From positions 62,001 to 126,000 of the IMG/VR virus record IMGVR_UViG_3300020178_000002: a stretch of 64,000 bases of DNA. One strand, 5' to 3'. The first letter of the stretch is position 1; every line of letters starts with the position of its first letter. A program made the translations under genes and the position numbers. A model generated the notes under the pieces. That model was given only the letters and a program-made list of their open reading frames with translations, was not told the DNA's origin and ran no database searches. This DNA is from a virus. This document shows positions 25,009 through 33,729 of the stretch, in pieces.

Positions 25009-26430
25009 TTACTCTAAAGAAGTTCCTTTAATTTCTTTAATCTTATCAGAGATTTTTTTGAGGTACTTATCCGTAGTAGCCTCTATGCTTTTTAGTTCTA
25101 TACCTGTAAACTCAAAATACTGCATAGCTTCTTCATTATCTAATAGCTGTTTAGCTACCTCTGATGTACTGATTTCACCTTGGTAATTCTCACCTTCTTC
25201 ATTGGTTATATAGCACAAACAAAGCTCTCCTTGAGGGTTTTCCTTTGTGAAAACATAACATTTATCTCTGATATAGGTTGAGGAGCTAGGGTCTGATGGT
25301 TTGTAGCCCTCTCTCTTATCAATTTCCTCTAAGACTTTTTGAGCATGTTCAATAGGGTACTCTAAAAGCATACCTTCCATATACCCATATGGCTTAGTTC
25401 CAAGTACAAGATGTTTTCTTCCTGTGCTATATATGTTGAAAGACCTTGATAGGTTATTAACATGGCCTCTTCTCTTTTTTGTGATTAGCTCTGGAAAGAT
25501 AGGTTCATACATAAGAGAGCCATAGACGAAAACCTTTAGAGTGTTTTCATGTGGGGCCATTAGAGGAATGTCTAACTTATTTTTTTCTAGGTTTGACAGA
25601 GTGACTTCACCCTCATCATTTAGATAAATACGCTTAACACAAAACTTACATTTCTCTTTGCCCTTGAAGTGTTTCTCATAGCCCTCATAAATACTATCTT
25701 CATCTATTAGGATTACAGTCATTCTTTTATACACAGGGTCTAATATGATCTGATTAGAAGTGAACATATTGTCTGTCTTTCTAACCACATTAAAAGGATT
25801 ATGTATGTCCTTTATTCTTTGAGTATAAAGCTTTTTGACTAGATCCATTGGAGATCTTTTGTAGGATTGCATTGCTTTCAATGCAGTATTGTATCTCGTT
25901 TCAGAAGATTCCCTATCTTCACCCTCAAGGTAGCCTGCGTCTGGGTGTCTAATACCGTGATTAGTTCTAACAAAGTGTTTATCTGTAATCTCCTCAACCT
26001 TTGGAGAATGCAAGCTTGTTTGTTCTACAATAAAAGTGTTCTTACCATCCGTGATAATATTATGACCTCTAACACCATTCCTATGGTGTGTCATTACATG
26101 AAGTGCTTCTAAAAGAGAATTACACTCTAAAGCCTTTAGAAACCTCCAAGCATCTCCTGAGAATCTGTTTCTATCTCCAGGTCTTTTTTTCTTACCCTCT
26201 TTTTCATCAGAGATTACAGCAAGAGCAGCATTTGTTATTGCAATACCATGCTCATTAATGCCCTCTACCCAGCCCGATATAGTATCTTGGAAATAAAGTA
26301 TTTCAGTGCCATTTTCAGCCCTTACATGGTATATCTTAAAAGTAGGGACATAGTTCCTATCTCTATTTTTGAACACTATCTTTCTATTTCCTACTTCAGT
26401 GAGTGCAATCACACAAGCGTTTTTATCCAT
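25009..26430 (-). CDS. Ntn-hydrolase / gamma-glutamylcyclotransferase fusion
   Basis: A protein of 473 residues. Residues 1-245 resemble C45/NRDE-type Ntn hydrolases: Cys6 as candidate nucleophile, KNRDRNY at 21-27, GINEHGIAITNAAL at 58-70, GHNIITDG, and VRTNHG near 154-159. Residues 298-440 resemble GGCT/AIG2-like enzymes: VFVYGSL at 300-306, YGYMEGMLLEYP, and the acidic catalytic signature DKREGY with Glu374. A CKFC pair lies in the linker. The first family cleaves amide bonds, the second forms 5-oxoproline from gamma-glutamyl amines, so both may act on one conjugate. Five residues before Cys6 would need removal for a true N-terminal nucleophile. AAAGGA precedes the ATG. Confidence 0.75.
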   Translation of the reverse strand: MDKNACVIALTEVGNRKIVFKNRDRNYVPTFKIYHVRAENGTEILYFQDTISGWVEGINEHGIAITNAALAVISDEKEGKKKRPGDRNRFSGDAWRFLKALECNSLLEALHVMTHHRNGVRGHNIITDGKNTFIVEQTSLHSPKVEEITDKHFVRTNHGIRHPDAGYLEGEDRESSETRYNTALKAMQSYKRSPMDLVKKLYTQRIKDIHNPFNVVRKTDNMFTSNQIILDPVYKRMTVILIDEDSIYEGYEKHFKGKEKCKFCVKRIYLNDEGEVTLSNLEKNKLDIPLMAPHENTLKVFVYGSLMYEPIFPELITKKRRGHVNNLSRSFNIYSTGRKHLVLGTKPYGYMEGMLLEYPIEHAQKVLEEIDKREGYKPSDPSSSTYIRDKCYVFTKENPQGELCLCYITNEEGENYQGEISTSEVAKQLLDNEEAMQYFEFTGIELKSIEATTDKYLKKISDKIKEIKGTSLE

Positions 26431-26532
26431 AGTGGGAATCCTTTGTTTTTATATCTCTATAGGATAAAGGTATATAACAATTACAATACGAGGCGAGAAA
26501 TGAGACACTCAAACCAAAGACAGGAGCATGAT

Positions 26533-26910
26533 ATGGGTGCTGGTATTATGCTTACTTGCAAGAAAAAAGTTTTAATACTCAAAAGGGCTAACTACAAGAA
26601 AGATCCTTTTGCAGGATATTGGAACTTTCCAGGTGGTAAAACAGATAACACTGAATCTGCATATGAAACAGCCCTTCGAGAAACCTTTGAAGAAACAGGC
26701 TTTGAAGAAAGAGACATTAAGATCTATAAACATGTAGAAAGCAGAGGCTACACAATGTTTATAGGTGTTCTTGATGAAGAGTATATGCCTGTTCTTGATG
26801 AAGAACACACAGACTACAAATGGGTAGATATTGAAGAAGTAAGAAACTATATCTTACACCCAAAAGATGAAAGGTGCTTCAAGAAGTATCTTGCTAGCAA
26901 GAAGAAATAA
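26533..26910 (+). CDS. Nudix hydrolase
   Basis: A protein of 125 residues. A complete Nudix box runs from Gly35 to Phe57: G-x5-E41-x7-R49-E50-T-F-E53-E54-T-G56-F57. PFAGYWNFPGG upstream of it is typical of MutT-like members. These enzymes hydrolyse nucleoside diphosphates linked to another group (oxidised dNTPs, caps, NAD-type molecules); the substrate cannot be read here. The start at 26533 has AGGAG six bases upstream; ATG 26500 is possible. A longer frame running left is antisense to the Ntn-hydrolase gene. Its stop abuts the convergent gene with no spacer. Confidence 0.88.
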   Translation: MGAGIMLTCKKKVLILKRANYKKDPFAGYWNFPGGKTDNTESAYETALRETFEETGFEERDIKIYKHVESRGYTMFIGVLDEEYMPVLDEEHTDYKWVDIEEVRNYILHPKDERCFKKYLASKKK

Positions 26911-27975
26911 CTACCAGACTTGGAAGTGAACTCCTAAAGACCAAGTGTTAGTTCCATCAGATCCTGCTACCCAACCGAGACCAGGTGCTAGGTTTAGGTT
27001 CTTACCTAGCAAATAAGGATGCCATGTTGCTTTTGCCCCCAAGAAAACATTTGAGGGAGTGATAACACCATTAGCACCTATTCTGTATTGGCCTTTCTGG
27101 AAGTTAAGTAAACTTGCTCCGATGGAAAGCCCAAATTCATTCGCTTGATAAGTACTGCCTACCAAAAGACTAGGTTCAAAAAGTTTTAACAAAGTAGAGT
27201 TCTGAGCATCTTTTTTAGGTACATATATGAGCTTACTGTCAAGGTTAGGGTCGCCTTTTATGAGCTTGCTTTCAAGACCTGGTATTGGAACAAAATTGCC
27301 TTCTTGAACATAGCCACCTAATACATGAATCCCTTGATTCTGAACAGCACCAGAACCCAATCTTGATTGATCTTCACCATATGTGATGGCTACAACTTTA
27401 AAGGCTAAGTTAAGGTCAATGCTTCCAAGACCTTTCCATAGATTCAGAGAAGAGAATCTAGCTAGTGGTTTGCCATTTACTTGATAAGGAGACTCCCATT
27501 CAAAAGTGAATGGGGTACATTTATCTGGGTGGTCAGAGCATCTAGTTATATCTAGTCCGTCTACACCTTTCCAAGACGGGGGTGGTGCTGTTTTTTCTTT
27601 TACAGTCCTACCTATTTTCCCAATCCCTTTTTTAATCCTACCCTCCATACCTAAAACTCTTTGAGAGATACTATCTACCCTAGCACCTGTTTCTTTTGTG
27701 TATTTGTAAATAGCATCTTGTGTTCTTTGGTCTAGATTCGAAATAATCTTTGAAGATTGTTCTTCTAGCTCTTTCCTTGAAACCATTTGAGATTTAACAA
27801 CATTAATCTCATCTCTGGTCTCTGACAAGATTCTAGCAGTCTTACTTAACTCTCCATTCATTTGTTTCTGAATAGTGTTGTCTAACTGACTTATCTTATA
27901 GGTCATCCATGCATTGTTAGCAAGAGAGAGTGTGAGCAGACCTGAAGCTATATATGCTGCTATTTTAATATCCAT
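26911..27975 (-). CDS. Membrane-anchored coiled-coil protein with beta-rich end
   Basis: A protein of 354 residues. An N-terminal signal-anchor (about 5-24, IAAYIASGLLTLSLA) is followed by a coiled coil at 25-110, a Pro-rich hinge, and a 200-residue beta-rich domain ending in the aromatic VHFQVW. Alternating strands such as NEFGLSIGASLLNF and IGANGVITPSNVFLGAKATW give an outer-membrane or beta-sandwich impression. The ATG at 27975 has AAAGGA nearby; upstream ATGs lie in the divergent spacer. An envelope-spanning role is plausible but unproven. Confidence 0.55.
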   Translation of the reverse strand: MDIKIAAYIASGLLTLSLANNAWMTYKISQLDNTIQKQMNGELSKTARILSETRDEINVVKSQMVSRKELEEQSSKIISNLDQRTQDAIYKYTKETGARVDSISQRVLGMEGRIKKGIGKIGRTVKEKTAPPPSWKGVDGLDITRCSDHPDKCTPFTFEWESPYQVNGKPLARFSSLNLWKGLGSIDLNLAFKVVAITYGEDQSRLGSGAVQNQGIHVLGGYVQEGNFVPIPGLESKLIKGDPNLDSKLIYVPKKDAQNSTLLKLFEPSLLVGSTYQANEFGLSIGASLLNFQKGQYRIGANGVITPSNVFLGAKATWHPYLLGKNLNLAPGLGWVAGSDGTNTWSLGVHFQVW

Positions 27976-28019
27976 TTTATTGTCCTTTGTCTTAGGCATC
28001 ATTAAAAAAGAGGTATATA

Positions 28020-28868
28020 ATGAATAAAATATCAACACAAGAAATTAGAAAGCTTGAAATTAGGATAGCAAGGTTAGAGAAGGAGTCCAAGATTCTTGAT
28101 TGGTTGAAGTCTATCCCTATAAACCTACTCTCTAAGATTCAAGACTCCTTTGGAGAAATTTCTTCTCTTTTAAAGCTTACCTTAAAAAAGAATAAGGAAA
28201 GTATCTTAGAGGGCTTAGTTAAGTTCTTAGAAGTTAGAGTCAGCAGTGCATTAGATAAATCTCTTATGTCTGGATACCCTATTAGGTTTTATATCACTAA
28301 TTTTGACCCAAACAATCCTATGAACTCTGAAGCCCAGCTTATGGTTAAAGAAGTAGGTGGTGAGTTAAAATCTTATGAAGCTACTATCCGAGATATGCCA
28401 TCAATGCTTAAAGATGTTGAGGGTCTACCCCCTAGCATAGATAAAGATATTAAAGGTGCATATATTTCATGGTGGAAAGACTTTGAAGAAGAACTAAAAA
28501 TGCTTCGTGAAGGAAGGATGAGTAGGTCTACGGATTTGAAATCTTTCTGGAACAGAATCAAAGGTGCAAGTAAGTTTCTTTACAGGTTCTTGAGAGTTGT
28601 CTACAGCTTTAAATGGGCTTATGAAGTGTTCTCTTTAGTTGTGATGTTTACAACCCTAATGCCTTTGGCAGAAGTTGCACCAGAAAGAGGGAAGACCCTC
28701 ACTTATCTAGGTGTTGGTAAGATGATCTTAAACATATTTGAAAAGGTTCTTCGCAGAAGAAAAGTAAATATGGATCTCTTTGATGAGCTTGCAGCTAAAA
28801 AAGCATCTTCTCACCCTTACCCATATTGTAATAGCTTAGTCTCTCATTACGAAAGGGTTTGCAAGTGA
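28020..28868 (+). CDS. Tagged membrane protein, paralog 1
   Basis: A protein of 282 residues. Residues 3-23, ending RKLEIRIARLEKES, are a divergent version of the shared N-terminal helix. It is paralogous to the 292-residue protein at 29547-30425: common landmarks are DIKGAYISWWKD near 143-154, a membrane segment near 200-218 and RRRKVNMDLFDEL near 250-262. GAGG precedes the ATG. The stop overlaps the GTG of the next tagged gene (GTGA). Function unknown; joint presence of a tag and a membrane segment suggests delivery into or through a membrane. Confidence 0.65.
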   Translation: MNKISTQEIRKLEIRIARLEKESKILDWLKSIPINLLSKIQDSFGEISSLLKLTLKKNKESILEGLVKFLEVRVSSALDKSLMSGYPIRFYITNFDPNNPMNSEAQLMVKEVGGELKSYEATIRDMPSMLKDVEGLPPSIDKDIKGAYISWWKDFEEELKMLREGRMSRSTDLKSFWNRIKGASKFLYRFLRVVYSFKWAYEVFSLVVMFTTLMPLAEVAPERGKTLTYLGVGKMILNIFEKVLRRRKVNMDLFDELAAKKASSHPYPYCNSLVSHYERVCK

Positions 28869-28936
28869 GGCAACTAACAGCATCACAGAAAATCGCTATC
28901 CTTGAGAACAGAGTAGCTCAACTTGAAAAACAAGCA
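28865..28936 (+). repeat. Tag module DNA, copy A
   Basis: 72 bases encoding the N-terminal tag; six differences from 29547-29618, all silent except the GTG/ATG start. Similarity stops abruptly just downstream. Confidence 0.85.
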
Positions 28937-29494
28937 ATGCTTGAAAGCATCTTAGCTAAGATAAAAAGCAAGTTGTCCCGATTCAAGCCCCTTAAGGTAG
29001 CTCAACATGTGGCCAAAGACTCTAAAATGACAGTGGGGAAGTTTGAAGCCTTAGCAAAAGCGAATCCAAAGGAACTTAAAGAGTTAAAGAAAGCTGTGAG
29101 GTCTTCTAATCCTCAAACCTCTATTTTAAAGCTATTAGACATTTACAATAATAAAGAAAATGCAATCTATTTGAAAAGTGTATATGGGATAGATCTTGAG
29201 TCTCAAGAAAGAACAAAGAATGCAAGGAAGCTAGTTCAGCTCAACAGTCTGCCTGACTTTGCTCTCTATTTTGGTAGTATCATAGCCTTTTTTATTTGTG
29301 ATTTCGTTGTTGAGCTTTTATTTGACTATCTCCTTGAACTGATAGCTGAAGATCTCGAGAAATCAGACAATGTATTCAGGAAACTTAAACGTGCTTGCCT
29401 CTACTTGATCTTAGCACCTACTATGGGATTACACATACTACTTTCTGGGATCAAAGAAGGGCTGAAAGCAATGAACCCTTTTGCGTTTTTTTAA
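28865..29494 (+). CDS. Tagged membrane protein, copy with near-identical tag
   Basis: A protein of 209 residues, GTG start at 28865 overlapping the previous stop by four bases and preceded by AAAGGG. Its first 24 residues are identical to those of the gene at 29547-30425, at about 92% DNA identity, but the remainder is unrelated to it: a basic helical region, then hydrophobic helices near 138-160 (FALYFGSIIAFFICDFVVELL) and 178-195 (LYLILAPTMGLHILL). The abrupt loss of similarity after the tag implies module shuffling. Function unknown. Confidence 0.65.
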   Translation: MRQLTASQKIAILENRVAQLEKQAMLESILAKIKSKLSRFKPLKVAQHVAKDSKMTVGKFEALAKANPKELKELKKAVRSSNPQTSILKLLDIYNNKENAIYLKSVYGIDLESQERTKNARKLVQLNSLPDFALYFGSIIAFFICDFVVELLFDYLLELIAEDLEKSDNVFRKLKRACLYLILAPTMGLHILLSGIKEGLKAMNPFAFF

Positions 29495-29546
29495 TAACTG
29501 TTTTATAGTCCACACCACTTTAGACAAATCGAAGAAAGAATAAACC

Positions 29547-29618
29547 ATGAGACAACTAACAGCATCACAAAAAATCGCTATTCTTGAGAACAGAGTGGCT
29601 CAACTTGAAAAGCAAGCA
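29547..29618 (+). repeat. Tag module DNA, copy B
   Basis: Second copy of the 72-base tag module, about 92% identical to 28865-28936. Confidence 0.85.
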
Positions 29619-30425
29619 ATCATTCAAATGATTAAGAATCTGGGAATGAACTGGTTTAAACCTCTAATTGCAGCAGCTCAAGACCTTGTGTCCACTTTCA
29701 AGGGGTCAATTATAAGTAATAGAGATACTTTTGCTTCTGCTGCTGAAATGAACTTACAGGCGAGACTGACCGAAGCTCTCCAAAGAAATATGTTTTTTGG
29801 GAAAACCACATCAATAAGTGTTGAAAAATTTGATGCTAAAAACCCAGTAAACTCTGTTTTGAAAGTCTCCTATTCTGTAAATGGAGAACCCAGGTTTCTT
29901 GATTTCACTCTGAGTTCTGTACAGAAAATTAGAGAGATTGACAGTAAAACCCAAAAAGACATTATGGGAGCATATGTTTCATGGTGGAAAGATTGGGGTG
30001 ATTCTCTGGATATTGTAATCAATGGCAAATCTCCATCAAAAAGTATGGTTCAGAGCGTAATTGATTTTTTCTCTAGGAAGTTTAAGTTCCTTGGGAGATT
30101 GCTTTCTGCACTAGTTAAATTTGGAACAAAAATAAGAACCCTAACCCTGATCCCTACTTTAGTAGCATCTTTAATAGTTTGCCTTTGTGGACCTCTCGGC
30201 CTAGTTGTTGGTAGTACTGTAGCTATGAACCAAATTGGGTTAATGACACTACCAAAAGTTGTAGACATGATTCTTAAGATGATTGAGGGTGCTTTCAGAA
30301 GAAGAAAAGTAAACATTGATAAGTTCAATGAAATAATTGGCAAACAAGCATCTGTGAATAAGTATGCAAGTAAATACCCACACACATATTCTATGTTATT
30401 AAGACTTGAGGGTGCTGGAGTCTAA
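29547..30425 (+). CDS. Tagged membrane protein, paralog 2
   Basis: A protein of 292 residues. The N-terminal tag (TASQKIAILENRVAQLEKQA) is identical to that of the preceding gene, whereas the body is paralogous to 28020-28868: MGAYVSWWKDWGD, a hydrophobic hairpin at about 207-235 (LIPTLVASLIVCLCGPLGLVVG) and FRRRKVNIDKFNEI. The C-terminal region has KQASVNKYASKYP. So tag and body have separate histories. The ribosome site is weak (GAAAGAA). Confidence 0.65.
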   Translation: MRQLTASQKIAILENRVAQLEKQAIIQMIKNLGMNWFKPLIAAAQDLVSTFKGSIISNRDTFASAAEMNLQARLTEALQRNMFFGKTTSISVEKFDAKNPVNSVLKVSYSVNGEPRFLDFTLSSVQKIREIDSKTQKDIMGAYVSWWKDWGDSLDIVINGKSPSKSMVQSVIDFFSRKFKFLGRLLSALVKFGTKIRTLTLIPTLVASLIVCLCGPLGLVVGSTVAMNQIGLMTLPKVVDMILKMIEGAFRRRKVNIDKFNEIIGKQASVNKYASKYPHTYSMLLRLEGAGV

Positions 30426-30426
30426 T

Positions 30427-31053
30427 ATGAACCAGAGAGACATAAAGAATATCAGAGAAGATCTTGATCGAATTGAAAGTAAATACCAAGTCTTAGGGAG
30501 TGCTATGAACAACCCTAAGTACAGTTGGAACTTCTATTCAATTGAAGATCTTAAAGACATCCTTAAAGAGGTTGATTCTTTCCATAAAGCAGATCTTCAA
30601 AAAGCACAGTCTTGGGCTAATATAGAGCTTAATAGAATATCTACTCCAGGTAGCTTTGGGATTGATCAACTTAACTTTGGATGGCATGACCTTATTTACA
30701 AAACAAATAAGGTTTTGATGATCAAAGAATATCTCCCTGAACTTATTAAAAAAAGAGAGCGAGATAGAGATGAAGTTCTTGAGGACATCAAAGATGTAAG
30801 AGAGCTTGTTGCTAAATCATACGAAAGCGACAGTGATCCTTTGGTTAGATTAAGTCTTGAAAGACTCACTAAGAAGATAACAAGACTCAAACCAGTATTT
30901 AAAGATGTCACTGAAGAAATGAGCGAGTTAAAAAGAGACTTAGAGAGGGCTCAAGAGTTCCTACCTAAAGTTAAAAATAAGCTTAGAAAGTGGTTTAGGT
31001 TAGCAGACCAACAAGCTAGTATAAGAGTGGCTAGTAGACACCTCAAAAAATAA
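30427..31053 (+). CDS. Coiled-coil protein of unknown function
   Basis: A protein of 208 residues, ATG at 30427 with GGAG upstream inside the end of the previous gene. It is almost entirely charged helix with predicted coiled coils (LIKKRERDRDEVLEDIKDV, EEMSELKRDLERAQEFLP) and ends in RVASRHLKK, a basic stretch like short motifs at the ends of other proteins here. It closes the run of tagged genes before the DNA polymerase. No family recognised. Confidence 0.6.
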   Translation: MNQRDIKNIREDLDRIESKYQVLGSAMNNPKYSWNFYSIEDLKDILKEVDSFHKADLQKAQSWANIELNRISTPGSFGIDQLNFGWHDLIYKTNKVLMIKEYLPELIKKRERDRDEVLEDIKDVRELVAKSYESDSDPLVRLSLERLTKKITRLKPVFKDVTEEMSELKRDLERAQEFLPKVKNKLRKWFRLADQQASIRVASRHLKK

Positions 31054-31118
31054 CACTCTTTGCTTGCCTCTTATCTTATAATAGAAAGTAACTATTAAGA
31101 TTTGAGACAAGGAGAGAT

Positions 31119-33719
31119 ATGTTTAATGATATGCTTGCAGAGCTACTCAGACCTACAATCAACCCAAAAGGTTGGATGAAGGACTGTGAGCTACTACTAG
31201 GAACTGAAAGTAATCTTGAAGAATGTATTCAAGAATGTATGAATGCACCTGATGGTGTGTATGGCTTAGACCTTGAAACAACAGGGTTAGACAATCGTGT
31301 ATTTAATGGTGTCACCAGAGACAAGATTGTGGGTGTCTGTCTTGCCCCTCATAAAGATAAAGGCTACTACTTCCCTCTTGCCCATGCGGAGGGGTCAAAA
31401 CACAATATCTCATGGAGAGTTATGGGGGATGCCCTCAAGCGTTTGTTTGATCTTGAAGTAAAGTCAGACCCTGTGTTCCATAATGCTTCTTTTGACCAAG
31501 AGTTTCTTGAGTTCAATGGGTATGTAGACAGGCTAGGCAAAGAGAGATGGGACAATCAAAAGAGGTGGCATGATACGCTTATTATCAAGTATCTTCTCAA
31601 CCCAAGAGAAAAGGGTGGTCGTGGTTTAAAGCATCTTTCTAAAGTATTGCTTGAAAGAGAGATGATTGAGCTTGAAGACCTAATGCCAGATGCTGTGGAT
31701 AAAAACTATTCTACTTTAGACCCTAGCTGGGATCCCTGTGTTTTATATGCATCAGCAGATGCCATGAACACAGTTGGAATCTTCAACATTCTGAACAAAG
31801 AGTATGAAGAAGATACAGCTCACACTAAGTTCATCTACAACCTTGAGAAGAAAACTTTGTTATGTACTCGTTGGATGATGAGGAATAGGGTTCATGTAGA
31901 CAGGAAAACAGCACTCAAGTTTTGTCAAGAGGGTCAAGAGCTTTGGTTCAATGCATTGCTTGAAGTATATGAGGGTGCTAAAGACATACTTGGTCGAGAC
32001 ATTACTCCAAACTATGTTCGTATCTTAAAAGGTGACATTAAAGGTCTGAATCTTTTCAACCACATGGAAGTAGAGGGTGCAAGCTATAAGACTCGAGTGG
32101 ATGAAGCTCGTAAGGAAGCAAACAGACTACACCCAGACACAAAAGAAACTATCACTAAGCCTGTTAAGAGGTTAAGTAGCGATAAGTTTAAAAAGGCAGA
32201 AGGCTTTGAAGATGTAGACTTCCCTTTAACCTATGATATTCTTTCACCTCAACAGTTAGGTCTGTTGTTTAGAGAGTTAGATGTTCCAGGTCTGATGGTC
32301 ACGGAGAAGTCTGGTCAAGTAGCGACAGGGAAAGATGCTATTGATTCTGTGATTGAGGAAGCCTCTGAGGGATTCCCATTCATGGCAAAGATTAAAACCT
32401 TCCGAGAGCTTGGTAAAGCATTGGGTCAGTACCTTATTCCATTCGTAGAAGATGTAGGTCCAGATGGCACACTCAAACCTAAGTTTGATCAGTTTTCTGC
32501 TGACACAGGTCGCTTTTCTTGCAAGACAAACAGTAGACCTTGGAAAGTCAAAGATGGTGGTTGTCGTGTACCATTTCAAGGTATTCCAGCCACCTATGAC
32601 AAGAACAAGCCTAAATGCATATCTAAAATGAGACAGTGTATCTCTGTAAGGGATGACAACTATTGGTTAGCGGCCATTGACTATGCAGGTGTGGAATTAA
32701 GGTTGGTGACTAACCTATCTAAAGAGCCTAAGTGGATTGATGCTTTCTTCTCTTGTTCTGAATGTGGAAAGAAATATCAGCAAGAGCTTGGTGACGATGG
32801 CTTTGTTATTGCACCACCAAGTCTTTGTTCATGTGGTTCAGATAAGATTGGTGATCTTCACACAGGTACTGCTGTTGCTTTCTATGGAGAGGGTTCAAAG
32901 AAGCAAGACAATTGGAAAGTCCTTCGTGGTAATGGTAAGGCTTGTAATTTTGCCCTTTGTTATGGTGGTACAGGCAAGGCTGTTCAAAGGTCTATTGGCT
33001 GTGACGCTAAAGAGGGTGATGAAAAGTACAGAGTCTTTACCAAGACTTACTCTGGACTTACAGGTTGGTGGTCTCAACAACATAAGTTTGCTCGAAAGGC
33101 AGGTTATGTGAAAACTGCTATGGGCAGAGTACAGCCTTTACCAGACATCAACTCTGATCAGTTTAGGTTTAAGAGTAAAGATGAACGAAAGGCATTGAAC
33201 GGACCGATTCAAGGAACAAGTGCAGATGTTACCAAGTTAGCTATGGCTCTCATTTATGAGAATGTCCAAAAGCGAGGTTGGGAAGATAAGCTGTTAATGG
33301 TTTTAACAGTCCATGACGAAATTGTATTTGAGATCCACAAAGACATTCTTAAAGAGGCTATTGAAATGATTTCAGACCTTATGACTAAGAACAATGTGGT
33401 TCAAAAAATGAATTGGCCTATTCCATTACTTGTAGACGTTGAGTTAGGTAAGGATTGGACTGTTCCTTATGACTTGAAGGACATTATGCAAGCAGATGGA
33501 GACCCAGAGCTTGTTAAAATATTTGAGGGAGAGAAGCCTGAAGAGGTTGTCGAGACAGTAGAAGCTGTGGAAGTACCTACTATTTTAACATTTGAGGTAT
33601 TGAGCCTTGATGAAGAAACAGCAGATAAAATTGCTGAGTGGATTAAAGAAAGAAAACTACTCAATGATGAGTGGGATGTGTCCTACGAGGGCAGATCAGT
33701 AAAAGTATTATTTGAATAA
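31119..33719 (+). CDS. Family A DNA polymerase with 3'-5' exonuclease
   Basis: A protein of 866 residues. Exonuclease motifs: DLETTG (51-56), HNASFD (121-126) and YASAD (210-214). Polymerase motifs: A with DYAGVELR (Asp521), B with R603-x3-K607-x7-Y615-G616, C with VHDE (731-734). Phe611 occupies the position that in E. coli Pol I (Phe762) disfavours ddNTPs. Between motif A and the conserved HTGTA helix is a four-cysteine insertion (CSEC at 546-549, CSC at 570-572), probably a zinc ribbon, not part of the classic fold. No 5' nuclease domain. About 75 acidic extra residues follow the fold. Likely the replicative polymerase; AAGGAG precedes the ATG. Confidence 0.95.
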   Translation: MFNDMLAELLRPTINPKGWMKDCELLLGTESNLEECIQECMNAPDGVYGLDLETTGLDNRVFNGVTRDKIVGVCLAPHKDKGYYFPLAHAEGSKHNISWRVMGDALKRLFDLEVKSDPVFHNASFDQEFLEFNGYVDRLGKERWDNQKRWHDTLIIKYLLNPREKGGRGLKHLSKVLLEREMIELEDLMPDAVDKNYSTLDPSWDPCVLYASADAMNTVGIFNILNKEYEEDTAHTKFIYNLEKKTLLCTRWMMRNRVHVDRKTALKFCQEGQELWFNALLEVYEGAKDILGRDITPNYVRILKGDIKGLNLFNHMEVEGASYKTRVDEARKEANRLHPDTKETITKPVKRLSSDKFKKAEGFEDVDFPLTYDILSPQQLGLLFRELDVPGLMVTEKSGQVATGKDAIDSVIEEASEGFPFMAKIKTFRELGKALGQYLIPFVEDVGPDGTLKPKFDQFSADTGRFSCKTNSRPWKVKDGGCRVPFQGIPATYDKNKPKCISKMRQCISVRDDNYWLAAIDYAGVELRLVTNLSKEPKWIDAFFSCSECGKKYQQELGDDGFVIAPPSLCSCGSDKIGDLHTGTAVAFYGEGSKKQDNWKVLRGNGKACNFALCYGGTGKAVQRSIGCDAKEGDEKYRVFTKTYSGLTGWWSQQHKFARKAGYVKTAMGRVQPLPDINSDQFRFKSKDERKALNGPIQGTSADVTKLAMALIYENVQKRGWEDKLLMVLTVHDEIVFEIHKDILKEAIEMISDLMTKNNVVQKMNWPIPLLVDVELGKDWTVPYDLKDIMQADGDPELVKIFEGEKPEEVVETVEAVEVPTILTFEVLSLDEETADKIAEWIKERKLLNDEWDVSYEGRSVKVLFE

Positions 33720-33729
33720 GGAGGGACAA

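Noticed and set aside
26248-26532. N-terminal extension of the Nudix frame
   Set aside because: This part is antisense to the Ntn-hydrolase gene and precedes good ribosome sites at 26491-26526; the Nudix fold begins after 26533.
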